From contig JAADEU010000085.1 in assembly GCA_013153235.1 (NCBI GenBank), positions 1-12,898 of the forward strand: a stretch of DNA of 12,898 nt. Direction: 5' to 3'. Below are positions 5,530-12,810 of this stretch, piece by piece. A model generated the notes under the pieces. It did no database searches. It had not been told where the DNA came from and was given only the letters and a program-made list of their open reading frames with translations. A program made the position numbers and the translations under genes. Each line of letters begins with the position of its first letter. The first letter of the stretch is position 1. This DNA comes from Aquificota bacterium (GTDB lineage Bacteria; Aquificota; Aquificia; Aquificales; Hydrogenothermaceae).

Positions 5530-6377
5530 TAGGATATAAAATCACTTACCACACAGAAAATAGCTACTCCCAGACGGTTAAAGAAGCCATATTTGATTTT
5601 CTGGTTCTGCCTGCAGACGACGACCGTCAGAGAAGATTGAGCCATAAGATATCCTCAACACTGAAAGAGCCTGTATTTATGTACAAAAATCTCTACGGTT
5701 TTGATGTGCTCAGGATAAGGACCTCAAAGGCTTTTGACCATTTTGAGTTTACAGTACACTCCACAGTCCATATAAAAAAAGAAGAAGAACGGGATATGCG
5801 GCCGCTTTCCATCAAAGAGGAGGTGGACATTCTCACCTCAGACAGCTTCAGGATAGATAACTTTCTGTTTCTGAGGAAAACCAGATACACACTGGTATCC
5901 CCAAAAAACAAAAAGAAATTCATCAGATACGACGGAAAAAAGCATGTATTTGACTTTCTACTGGAACTGAATAATCACATATACAACCTTATTAAGTACT
6001 GCACCCTTTCAACAGATGTCCATACAATAGCAGACCAGGTTTTTGAGATGGAGAAAGGGGTATGCCAGGACTATTCCCATGCCTTTATAGCGGTGGCAAG
6101 GGAAAACGGTATACCTGCCAGGTATGTATCAGGATACCTCAACCAGGGGGTTGGTTTTATCGGTGACACACTGATGCATGCATGGGTGGAAGCCCTGGTT
6201 CCTGGGGTGGGATGGGTAGGATTTGACCCAACAAACAACCAGCTTGCAGGGGAAAACCACATAAAAGTTGCCCACGGCGAGGACTACTCTGACTGTGCCC
6301 CGATAAAAGGAGTACTGAAAACCACAGGAACCGTTGAGACTAAATACTCTGTGCAGGTAATTCAGGAGCAGCAATGA
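5526..6377 (+). CDS. transglutaminase-like cysteine peptidase of the amidoligase cluster
   Basis: The 283-residue protein has the bacterial transglutaminase N-terminal beta domain (residues 1-85; YKITYHTENSYSQTVKEA) and a papain-like transglutaminase core. The catalytic triad is visible: C180 in GVCQDYSHAF, H218 in MHAWVEA and D234 in GFDPTNN. The typical tail HGEDYSDCAPIKGVL follows (about 250-264). There is no signal peptide, so it should act in the cytosol. In this gene neighbourhood such enzymes are predicted to hydrolyse or transfer amide/peptide bonds made by the partner ligase. The start is TTG 5526, overlapping the alpha-E stop in TTGA, with GAGG at 5511-5514. The insert around residues 85-135 is very basic. 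Confidence 0.93.
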   Translation: MIGYKITYHTENSYSQTVKEAIFDFLVLPADDDRQRRLSHKISSTLKEPVFMYKNLYGFDVLRIRTSKAFDHFEFTVHSTVHIKKEEERDMRPLSIKEEVDILTSDSFRIDNFLFLRKTRYTLVSPKNKKKFIRYDGKKHVFDFLLELNNHIYNLIKYCTLSTDVHTIADQVFEMEKGVCQDYSHAFIAVARENGIPARYVSGYLNQGVGFIGDTLMHAWVEALVPGVGWVGFDPTNNQLAGENHIKVAHGEDYSDCAPIKGVLKTTGTVETKYSVQVIQEQQ

Positions 6378-7312
6378 TAGAGGACATCTTTTCAATAGAC
6401 CTGAGGGTCTCGGAAAAACTGTACATTAAGAGGAACAGACACCTGCCTGAAAACAGGAAGACAGACAGGAGAATATCCATAGTTTCCGGTATCCACGGCG
6501 ATGAGCTGGAAGGACAGATGGTATGCTTTCTGCTGAACGAGTTTCTGAACGAGCACAGGGACAGAATCAGGGGAATTATAGATATATACCCATCAATAAA
6601 CTCCATAGGTATTGATTCCATAGTGAGAAATGTTCCTCCAACAGATGTAGACCTGAACCGGGTGTTCCCGGGTTCACCTGATGGTTCCCTGCCTGAACGA
6701 ATTGCCCACGCAGTTGTTGAGGCTGTTAAGGGCTCCGATATTGCCATAGATATCCATTCAAGTAATATCTTCCTTGTTGAGATACCCCAGATTAGAATAT
6801 CGGAGGAAAATGCAGAAACCCTCCTGCCCCTTGCAGAAAAACTAAATGTGGATTTTATATGGGTACACGGTGCCGTTACAGTACTCAAATCAACCTTCGC
6901 CCACACGATGAACAGTCTAGGAACAAAAACACTCGTTGTAGAGATGGGCGTGGGGATGAGGATAACCCAGGAGTACTGCTACCAGTTGTTTGACGGTATA
7001 ATAAACCTCCTTGTTGAGGAGGGATTTCTGGATTGGGAGGTTAAAAAACCTGTAAGGAAGCCTATAATATCAACAGGGGGAACTGTACACTTTCTGAATG
7101 CCGAAGCCCCTGGAATATTCATCCAGACTGCAAGGCATGGAAACTGGGTAAAAAAAGGTCAGCAGATAGGAAGGGTCGTTTCGCCCCTGACAGGGGAGGT
7201 GGTACATGACGTTGTTTCACCTGCCAACGGATTTTTATTCACACTGAGGGAATACCCTGTGGTTTACCAGGGTTCACTTCTTGCAAGAATCTACGAGGAG
7301 CAAAATGGGTAA
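6374..7312 (+). CDS. aspartoacylase/succinylglutamate desuccinylase family zinc hydrolase (M14 AstE/AspA type), catalytically intact
   Basis: Members of this family are zinc-dependent amide hydrolases releasing an acyl group from an N-acylated amino acid. The 312-residue protein keeps the expected residues: zinc ligands H41 and E44 in GIHGDELEG, third ligand H128 in AIDIHSSN, the substrate-binding N-R pair in DVDLNRVFPG (95-96), and the general-base glutamate E190 in LVVEMG. The C-terminal part (about 225-312) is the lipoyl-like beta barrel (SPLTGEVV, SPANGFLF). ATG 6374 overlaps the transglutaminase stop by 4 nt (ATGA). The substrate is unknown; its place in the operon suggests that it cuts the amide bond made by the ATP-grasp ligase. 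No arginine-succinyltransferase genes are nearby, so a role in AstE-type arginine catabolism is unlikely. Confidence 0.92.
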   Translation: MIEDIFSIDLRVSEKLYIKRNRHLPENRKTDRRISIVSGIHGDELEGQMVCFLLNEFLNEHRDRIRGIIDIYPSINSIGIDSIVRNVPPTDVDLNRVFPGSPDGSLPERIAHAVVEAVKGSDIAIDIHSSNIFLVEIPQIRISEENAETLLPLAEKLNVDFIWVHGAVTVLKSTFAHTMNSLGTKTLVVEMGVGMRITQEYCYQLFDGIINLLVEEGFLDWEVKKPVRKPIISTGGTVHFLNAEAPGIFIQTARHGNWVKKGQQIGRVVSPLTGEVVHDVVSPANGFLFTLREYPVVYQGSLLARIYEEQNG

Positions 7313-8237
7313 GGAACTACTTTTTGAGTTTCCGTCCCCAAGCAGGGACAGTCTGAAGGTTTACGGGTACAGGTTCAGAGGAAATGGTAATGGTCCCTCT
7401 GTGGCTGTTGTTGCAGGGCTTAGGGGGGACGAGTTGATACAACTGTACGTCGCCTCCCAGCTGGTCAGATTTTTGGAGGAAAGGTCAAAAAATGACCCGT
7501 ACTTTATAAAGGGCGAGGTGCTGGTGGTTCCCGCCGTAAACACGTACGGTTTTAACATTGACAGGAGATACTGGCCCCTTGATAATACAGACATAAGCAG
7601 GATGTTCCCCGGTTACGACAGAGGTGAAACAACCCAGAGAATTGCAGCGTACCTGTTTGAAAAACTAAAAGGTTTTGATTACGGAATAAAGCTTACATCA
7701 GGTATAAAATCCGTTGCCTACATCCCACATGTGAAGGTCTTTGAGATGGAAAACAGTGATATCCAGTCTGCCTACAGTTTTGGTCTGAGGTATATCCACA
7801 GGATAGAACCAAAACCCTACGATACAGTATCCCTTACATATAACTGGCATATATGGAACACTAAGGCTTACTCAATATACGGCGGTAAAACAGGTGAAAT
7901 AGATTTTGAGTACGCCCGGTTTATGAAAAACGGGATTATCAGGTTTCTTTCAAAAAAAGGGGTGATTAATTACCGGATACATGAGCTTTACTGTCCTACA
8001 GAGATAACAGACAGCTCCCTCTACAACATAAAGACCACAGAGGCAGGGATATTCCACCCATTCAGGAGTGTAGGAGATGTGGTGGTAAAAGGGGACATAC
8101 TGTTTACAATAGAGGACCCTATTTCAGGGGAGGAGAAGCTCAGGGTGAGCTCTCCTGTAGATGGGGTTATATTTCAGGCACACGGGTTCCCGATGATTTA
8201 CCAGGGAACCTCAGCCTTCAGGATTGTCACCGTTTAG
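7305..8237 (+). CDS. degenerate AstE/AspA-family paralogue, probable pseudoenzyme
   Basis: The 310-residue protein aligns along its full length with the gene before it. The fold markers remain: AGLRGDE (38-43), SRMFPG (98-103), YIPHVKVFE (139-147), and the C-terminal barrel SPVDGVIFQAHGFP. The active site is lost: the first zinc histidine is R40, the second (HSS in the partner) is T131 in GIKLTSG, the catalytic glutamate position falls on Y192, and Asn of the NR pair is S98. Only E43 and R99 remain. I take ATG 7305 as start because GAGGAG (7295-7300) precedes it and it overlaps the upstream stop in ATGGGTAA; a TTG at 7281 would add 8 residues. An intact reading frame with lost catalysis suggests a regulatory or structural subunit, perhaps a heteromer with its paralogue. 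Confidence 0.88.
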   Translation: MGKELLFEFPSPSRDSLKVYGYRFRGNGNGPSVAVVAGLRGDELIQLYVASQLVRFLEERSKNDPYFIKGEVLVVPAVNTYGFNIDRRYWPLDNTDISRMFPGYDRGETTQRIAAYLFEKLKGFDYGIKLTSGIKSVAYIPHVKVFEMENSDIQSAYSFGLRYIHRIEPKPYDTVSLTYNWHIWNTKAYSIYGGKTGEIDFEYARFMKNGIIRFLSKKGVINYRIHELYCPTEITDSSLYNIKTTEAGIFHPFRSVGDVVVKGDILFTIEDPISGEEKLRVSSPVDGVIFQAHGFPMIYQGTSAFRIVTV

Positions 8238-8848
8238 AGACAGGATTTTTTTATAACATCCTCAGGTATTGATACCCTGATGACCCCCCTGAAATCACCA
8301 ACCTTATAGCCTGTTGCTTTATCCTCCGGATAAAGCTCCTTCAATTTTTCCACCACTTTAGGGTCCATATGTTTTGGGTCCCCGTGGCATGTAAGACATA
8401 CAGGCTGAACCTTTAATGGTTTGTAATACCTGTACTCCCCGTCAACCTTCTGTATGTAGTATGGTGGGAGTTTACCTGTTTTTTTCAGGGTTTCCTCAAA
8501 GAATTTTAAAGCCTGGGCTTCATATTCGTCAGGTTTGTTATTGGGATTTCTGTATTTGAAAGATGTTCTTTTTATCTGAATATCCCCTATTTCTTCGGCA
8601 ACTTCCTGTGTTATTGCCTGGGCTTTTCTGGAGCATACCTCTATCGCCCCAACCGGCCCCTTTGTCTTCAGGGCTGTTTTAAGCTCTTTTTTAAGCTCCT
8701 TCAGGAGCATTTTTGATGCGTCTTCACCAAAATCCTTGATTACCTTTACCCTTTTTGGGGGCATATCTACATTTGCGTACTGGGTTTTACCACAGCCAAA
8801 CATCAAAACCCCTGCCACGGCAAGCAGTGCAACACCTGCTTTTTTCAT
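8234..8848 (-). CDS. DUF3365/Tll0287-like c-type haem lipoprotein
   Basis: This is a 204-residue exported protein. The N-terminus MKKAGVALLAVAGVLMFGCG is a signal peptide with a near-lipobox ending at C19 (Met at -3 is unusual), so it is probably a periplasm-facing lipoprotein. A single haem-c site, CLTCH, lies at 151-155. The upstream AIEVCSRKA (69-76, C72) matches the conserved Cys of the Tll0287 family, where it is reported as the second axial haem ligand; that coordination here is inferred. The middle (SFKYRNPNNKPDEYE) and the end (DFRGVIRVSIP) fit the PAS-like haem domain, suggesting redox sensing or electron transfer. The start has AGGAGG upstream. It is last in the herA operon, and its stop overlaps that of the opposing AstE-like gene by 3 bp (8234-8237), without a visible terminator. 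Confidence 0.88.
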   Translation of the reverse strand: MKKAGVALLAVAGVLMFGCGKTQYANVDMPPKRVKVIKDFGEDASKMLLKELKKELKTALKTKGPVGAIEVCSRKAQAITQEVAEEIGDIQIKRTSFKYRNPNNKPDEYEAQALKFFEETLKKTGKLPPYYIQKVDGEYRYYKPLKVQPVCLTCHGDPKHMDPKVVEKLKELYPEDKATGYKVGDFRGVIRVSIPEDVIKKSCL

Positions 8849-8867
8849 TCTATTCCTCCTGTTTTTT

Positions 8868-9512
8868 TTACTTGTATAATAAACCTTCCTTTTCTGCCCT
8901 TTTTAAATAGTCGTAAAGCTCTGTATCACTGACCTGATGGAAGTCCTGATAATACGCCCCAACAGCAAAAAACAGCGTATCAACCTTATGATAACATATT
9001 ACATCATCAAAATACCTGCCTACCCTCTGGATACTGTCAGAAGGACAGACCGGAACGGCCAGAATAACCCTTTTTGCCCCTTTATTACGGGCATACATAC
9101 CTGCCACAACGGCTGTATAACCTGTTGCTATACCGTCATCTATAATAACAACCGTTTTTCCCGTTATGTCCGGTTCGTCTCCTTTTAGATATTTTTCAAG
9201 CTTTTCCCTTGCCTCCTGAACGGCTTTTTCTATCGCCTGTCTCACAACCGGATGGTCCTCGGATATTCTGTCTGCCAGTATATATGAGCCATCCGGTGCA
9301 GCAGCTCCGATTGCAGCCTCAGGCTCATGGGGAAAGGTGATTTTCTTTGCCACAACCATGCTGAAGGGTATTCCGGATTTTTTTGCAGCGTGGTATGCCA
9401 CAGGAACACCGCCCCGGGGAATAGCCAGCAGAACAGTATTTTCCCTGTCCTGAATAACCTTTGATAAAACCTCCCCTAAAAGTTCCCCTGCCTCTTCCCT
9501 GTTTCTAAACAT
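8868..9512 (-). CDS. predicted phosphoribosyltransferase (COG1926 type)
   Basis: This is a 214-residue type I phosphoribosyltransferase. The PRPP-binding loop VVIIDDGIATGYT is at 121-133. LLAIPRGGVPVAYHAAK (28-44) and KKITFPHEPEAAIGAAA (56-72) are the usual N-terminal signature of the COG1926 group. These enzymes bind PRPP and transfer ribose-phosphate to a base, but the acceptor for this group is not established. No membrane segment is seen. ATG 9512 has a GAGG site (GAGGTAAAAAATG). It lies 8 nt after herA and 19 nt before the cytochrome gene, so the three are surely cotranscribed. Confidence 0.92.
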   Translation of the reverse strand: MFRNREEAGELLGEVLSKVIQDRENTVLLAIPRGGVPVAYHAAKKSGIPFSMVVAKKITFPHEPEAAIGAAAPDGSYILADRISEDHPVVRQAIEKAVQEAREKLEKYLKGDEPDITGKTVVIIDDGIATGYTAVVAGMYARNKGAKRVILAVPVCPSDSIQRVGRYFDDVICYHKVDTLFFAVGAYYQDFHQVSDTELYDYLKRAEKEGLLYK

Positions 9513-9520
9513 TTTTTACC

Positions 9521-11104
9521 TCACAGATTTTCCAGTTTTGAAAATACATCATCAGCCCTGGATTTTTCACTACTTAAAATTTCTTCCCACTGTCCTATTA
9601 CGTCAATATCGTTTCCTTCTATCTTCTCCGCCGCCCTGTCAATCTTCACAAGGAGGGGTATCTTTGTCATATTCCCTATAATAATTGCCTCCCCGGGGTT
9701 CAGCCCAGGCAGATAATCCATAAGCTCCTGGGAGAGGGACTCACTTGCCCTCTGGACATGCTTCTGGTCTTCAGGCTCAACCAGCTTGAGTATAATCATG
9801 TTGTTCATCTGGGAGAGTATCTCTTTATCAAGTCCTTTTGGTCTCTGGGTGACAACTGTAATTCCCAGACCAAACTTCCTTCCTTCCCTGGCAATCCTTG
9901 CTATGTAGTATTTTGATTCTGTGTTCCTTTTTTCCCCTGCAAGGATGTGGGCCTCCTCTATCACTATCATCAGTGGGAATGGAAGCCTTGAGCTTCCCTG
10001 TCTGACAGCTTTTTTCCTCTCCTCAAGTGCCCATCTGAGGATGTTGGAGGCTATAGCATCGGCAACCTCCTCATCAAGCTCAGAAAAGTCAAAAACATTT
10101 ACCATTCCCGGCTTTATATTTTCAATCAGGGGTGGAACCCCCAGTTTGATAATATGTCCCAGCTCTGTCTCAAGGTCTTCCAACTTGTTCAGAACCTCAA
10201 ACAGAGAATCATCCCTGACCTTACCCTTTATCTTCTGGCCAACGTCAGACTCAGGGTCTGAAAGGGCTTCAATCGTTTCTTTAAGCCGTGAGAGGAAAAT
10301 ATCCGTTTTTATATGTGACTGCCAGTCATCACCCTTTTCTCCTTTCAGTTCCTCTATCAGATGCTCAAAGGCAATCCTGAAATACCTGAACTGGACTGTG
10401 GCATTGGGTTTTATGCCTATGAAGGATGCAAACTCCCTGGGTTTCAGTGAAGCAGGGTTAATCAGGGGTGTTATATGGTTGATAACGGACCTTCCGTTTC
10501 TGGTCAGTCTTGTCTTTGCATACTCCCCATGGAAATCAAAAACAGCAACCGTCCCACCGAGATTTACAATATTCTTAAGCAGTACCGACACGGTGTTAGA
10601 TTTACCTGCCCCTGTAACAGCCAGAACAGCAAGGTGTCTCAAGACCACCTGCTCAATATCAATATAAACAGGAACCTCTTCCCGTTCAGAGAGAAGCCTT
10701 CCTATCCGTACGAACCTTTTACTTTTAGCCCCGAAGACCTTCTTCAGCAGCTCAGGCTCAGCCTCGTAAACCGCAGATGCAGGCAGAGGAGGCGTTCTAG
10801 GTATCTGGAGAAAAACCTCATCACCTGTATCCACAATTTCCCCCAGTATGTGTACCTCACCCCTTATCGCATTTTCCTTTTCAGAGAACTTTTTTAGGCT
10901 TTCAGCCTGCTGCCTGGACTTTATGTCCTCAGGCAGGTAGGGGTTATTTCTCTCAAGACTCTGTATCATCCCCAGAAGTCTTTTTTCCCCGTCCTCGTCC
11001 CTGTAATGGAGAACAACAAACTGTCCTATCCGGACAATTCCGTCTGTGATAAAGCTAATCCTGTTTGGCTTTGTTGAACCTATGCAGACACCTATCTGTT
11101 TCAT
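9521..11104 (-). CDS. herA: HerA-type hexameric ATPase (HAS-barrel plus FtsK/HerA-like ATPase)
   Basis: This is a 527-residue protein. The N-terminal ~115 residues are a beta-rich HAS-barrel-like domain. The ATPase core has Walker A VTGAGKSNT (163-171), DFHGEY (190-195), an inserted helical region (about 225-330), Walker B MIVIEEAH (379-386), an arginine-rich AREGRKFGLG (405-414) and the sensor VVTQRPKG (417-424). HerA forms ring translocases, usually working with the nuclease NurA in DNA end resection, or with other effectors in defence. No nurA is in the window; the cotranscribed genes encode a phosphoribosyltransferase and a cytochrome. ATG 11104 is preceded only by GGGTTTGAAAA, a weak ribosome site. 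The upstream AT-rich region is shared with the divergent TPR gene. HerA family membership is firm; the partner is not known. Confidence 0.92.
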   Translation of the reverse strand: MKQIGVCIGSTKPNRISFITDGIVRIGQFVVLHYRDEDGEKRLLGMIQSLERNNPYLPEDIKSRQQAESLKKFSEKENAIRGEVHILGEIVDTGDEVFLQIPRTPPLPASAVYEAEPELLKKVFGAKSKRFVRIGRLLSEREEVPVYIDIEQVVLRHLAVLAVTGAGKSNTVSVLLKNIVNLGGTVAVFDFHGEYAKTRLTRNGRSVINHITPLINPASLKPREFASFIGIKPNATVQFRYFRIAFEHLIEELKGEKGDDWQSHIKTDIFLSRLKETIEALSDPESDVGQKIKGKVRDDSLFEVLNKLEDLETELGHIIKLGVPPLIENIKPGMVNVFDFSELDEEVADAIASNILRWALEERKKAVRQGSSRLPFPLMIVIEEAHILAGEKRNTESKYYIARIAREGRKFGLGITVVTQRPKGLDKEILSQMNNMIILKLVEPEDQKHVQRASESLSQELMDYLPGLNPGEAIIIGNMTKIPLLVKIDRAAEKIEGNDIDVIGQWEEILSSEKSRADDVFSKLENL

Positions 11105-11180
11105 TTTTCAAACCCTTTTTTTATTTTAAAATCATAATATAAACAGCTTTTTTTTAACAGACCATATCCGAAAAAATTGT

Positions 11181-11186
11181 TATAAT
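11181..11186 (+). promoter_or_regulatory. -10 box for the TPR gene in the herA/TPR divergent region
   Basis: TATAAT lies about 30 bp before the ATG at 11217, inside TTGTTATAATATC. No good -35 is seen at the usual distance (nearest TTAACA is 21 bp away). The intergenic region 11105-11216 is AT-rich with T-runs. On the minus strand TATATT (11141-11136) could serve herA, also with a poor -35. Confidence 0.4.
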
Positions 11187-11216
11187 ATCAGCCACAATAC
11201 AAACCAGGGCAAAAAG

Positions 11217-12170
11217 ATGAGTAAAACAGGAAAATTCCTGAGCAAAAACGAAGAGACAGAAATACAGCAGGAACTTGCAGATATACACCCTTTCAGCCAG
11301 GTAAAGCCTAAAAAGAAGAAAAAATACCTTATCTGGGCCCTTGTTGTATCAACTGTTGTTATTTATTCAGCAATAGGTTTTTTGATTTTTAAAGAAAATT
11401 CAAAGGAGCATAAAGTAGAAGCAAAAAATGAAAAAAACCAGATAACCCTTCCAGAAAAAAGTCTGCAACCACAAAAAGTAGAAAAATCTGTTAGCATAAA
11501 ACCTGTAAACCTTGAAATAAACCTGACAGGGCTGGAAAAAACCGTTTACAGCTCGATAGAAAATATAGAAATCCCCGGTCTTAGTTTCTACAAAAAACCA
11601 GAGAAGAAAGTCTCCAGATATAACTACTACCTCCTCAAGGCAAGGGAAGCGGAGCTTAAAGGAAAATACATAGACGCAATCAGTTTTTATAAAAAAGCAT
11701 GGAACACCAGCAAAAAAGACCCGGAAATACTCTACAGAATAGCCCTGCTCCACTACAAAATTGGATACTACAAGGGAGCCGAGAAATACGCCAAACAGCT
11801 TCTCAAGATAAACAAAAAACACCAGAAGGCCCTCCTACTTCTGGCTAAAGCCTACGAAAAAAGGGGAAACCTGAAAAAGGCAAAGCTTATACTGGAAGAG
11901 GCTTATTTCCTGTATCCTGAGAACAAGGACATCCTTGAAAACCTGGGCAGACTTTATGAAAAAGAAAACGCCCTTATAGTAGCAAAAGACATATACAAGA
12001 TACTTGCAGACATGGGGTACTTAGAGGGAAAGCTGGGTCTGGCAAGAATCTACGAAAAGCTAAACGACAAAAAATCCGCCCTGAAAATATACAGGCAGAT
12101 TTACAGCGACCCAAATATACCTGAAAATCTCAGGTCAAAAATAGAAAATAAAATCATCTCCCTTGAGTAA
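11217..12170 (+). CDS. membrane-anchored tetratricopeptide repeat protein
   Basis: This is a 317-residue protein. A basic, Lys-rich N-terminal tail (PKKKKK at 31-36) precedes one transmembrane segment (about 37-58), so the tail should be cytosolic and the rest periplasmic. A low-complexity Lys/Glu linker (60-130) leads to about four or five TPR units from about 135 to 300. Examples are KAREAELKGKYIDAISFYKK, ILYRIALLHYKIGYYKGAEK, ALLLLAKAYEKRGNLKKAKL and ILENLGRLYEKENALIVAKD. TPR domains mediate protein-protein contacts; the architecture resembles PilF-, YfgM- or secretion-associated TPR anchors, but I cannot name a family. The ribosome site is weak (CCAGGGCAAAAAG). Its stop is 1 nt from that of the opposing gmhA, with only a short TTGAG/CTCAA stem between. 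Confidence 0.88.
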   Translation: MSKTGKFLSKNEETEIQQELADIHPFSQVKPKKKKKYLIWALVVSTVVIYSAIGFLIFKENSKEHKVEAKNEKNQITLPEKSLQPQKVEKSVSIKPVNLEINLTGLEKTVYSSIENIEIPGLSFYKKPEKKVSRYNYYLLKAREAELKGKYIDAISFYKKAWNTSKKDPEILYRIALLHYKIGYYKGAEKYAKQLLKINKKHQKALLLLAKAYEKRGNLKKAKLILEEAYFLYPENKDILENLGRLYEKENALIVAKDIYKILADMGYLEGKLGLARIYEKLNDKKSALKIYRQIYSDPNIPENLRSKIENKIISLE

Positions 12171-12171
12171 A

Positions 12172-12753
12172 CTATTCCTCAATCTCACCTGTCAGGTACA
12201 GGTCGATGATGTTACACAGGGCATGTTCCAGTGTAAGGTGAACCTCCTGTACCCTTGCGGTTCTGTTGTGTGGAACGATAAATGCAGTATCAACTATATC
12301 CTTCAGCTTTCCACCGTCTTTTCCAAGGAAACCTACAGTAAAAATTCCCATTTCTTTAGCAACCTCAACGGCTCTTATGACATTGGGGGAATTACCGCTG
12401 GTGGATATACCTATGAGTATATCCCCTTTCTGCCCTAACGCCTCAACCTGTCTTGAAAATACGTGCTCAAAACCGTAATCATTTCCGATAGCTGTAAGGG
12501 CAGATGTATCTGTAGTAAGGGCTATTGCAGCAAAGCCCTTTCTCTCCTTCTCAAATCTGCCCACAATCTCTGCGGCAAAATGCTGGGCATCGGCAGCAGA
12601 ACCACCATTTCCACATATGAGCACCTTATGTCCCATCTTAAGTCTCTTTGCCAGCAAAATGCCAAAGGTATAAATGGCCTCTGAGTACTGGTAAACAAAA
12701 TCTTTCTTTAATCTGGCGCTTTCCTCAAATATATCTATGACAAGGTCTTCCAT
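12172..12753 (-). CDS. gmhA: phosphoheptose (sedoheptulose 7-phosphate) isomerase
   Basis: GmhA converts sedoheptulose 7-phosphate to D-glycero-D-manno-heptose 7-phosphate, the first step toward ADP-heptose for lipopolysaccharide inner core or S-layer glycans. The 193-residue SIS-domain protein has GNGGSAADAQHFAAEIVGRF (48-67), with the metal/active-site H58 and E62. It also has TAIGNDYGFEHVFSRQVEA (87-105), the SIS phosphate loop ISTSGNSPNV (116-125) and RVQEVHLTLEHALCNIID (167-184) with Q169 and H177, matching the E. coli catalytic residues. Length is normal. ATG 12753 follows AAGGAG (about 12762-12767 on the minus strand). The gene is divergent from tRNA-Ser and convergent with the TPR gene, away from other heptose genes. 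It supports a Gram-negative envelope. Confidence 0.95.
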   Translation of the reverse strand: MEDLVIDIFEESARLKKDFVYQYSEAIYTFGILLAKRLKMGHKVLICGNGGSAADAQHFAAEIVGRFEKERKGFAAIALTTDTSALTAIGNDYGFEHVFSRQVEALGQKGDILIGISTSGNSPNVIRAVEVAKEMGIFTVGFLGKDGGKLKDIVDTAFIVPHNRTARVQEVHLTLEHALCNIIDLYLTGEIEE

Positions 12754-12766
12754 TACAGTACGCTCC

Positions 12767-12796
12767 TTGATTTTTTGTTAGAAGATATTATAATAT
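12767..12796. promoter_or_regulatory. bidirectional promoter region, tRNA-Ser / gmhA
   Basis: For tRNA-Ser, TTGATT (12767-12772) and TATAAT (12789-12794) are 16 bp apart, placing the start just before the tRNA at 12811. The -10 lies within the perfect palindrome ATATTATAATAT (12785-12796). The minus strand therefore also reads TATAAT (12792-12787), correctly placed for gmhA but with no clear -35. The gmhA ribosome site overlaps the tRNA -35. Confidence 0.65.
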
Positions 12797-12810
12797 ATAC
12801 TTCTCAGCGT

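Noticed and set aside
6340..6906. 188-codon open frame on the minus strand
   Set aside because: It is antisense to the well-supported AstE/AspA-type gene, whose zinc and catalytic motifs are intact; the minus-strand translation is Ser-rich with no family signature or ribosome site.
7281..7304. Upstream TTG start for the second AstE/AspA-like gene
   Set aside because: ATG 7305 has GAGGAG at good spacing and the coupled ATGGGTAA overlap; the extra eight residues do not align with the paralogue.
9921..10667. 248-codon open frame on the plus strand
   Set aside because: It mirrors the herA ATPase core; the composition (Ser/Phe/Ile-rich) is that of an antisense shadow and it has no ribosome site.
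11097..11146. CTGTTT / AAACAG inverted repeat as an operator for herA
   Set aside because: Six-base arms 38 bases apart in an AT- and T-run-rich region are likely by chance.
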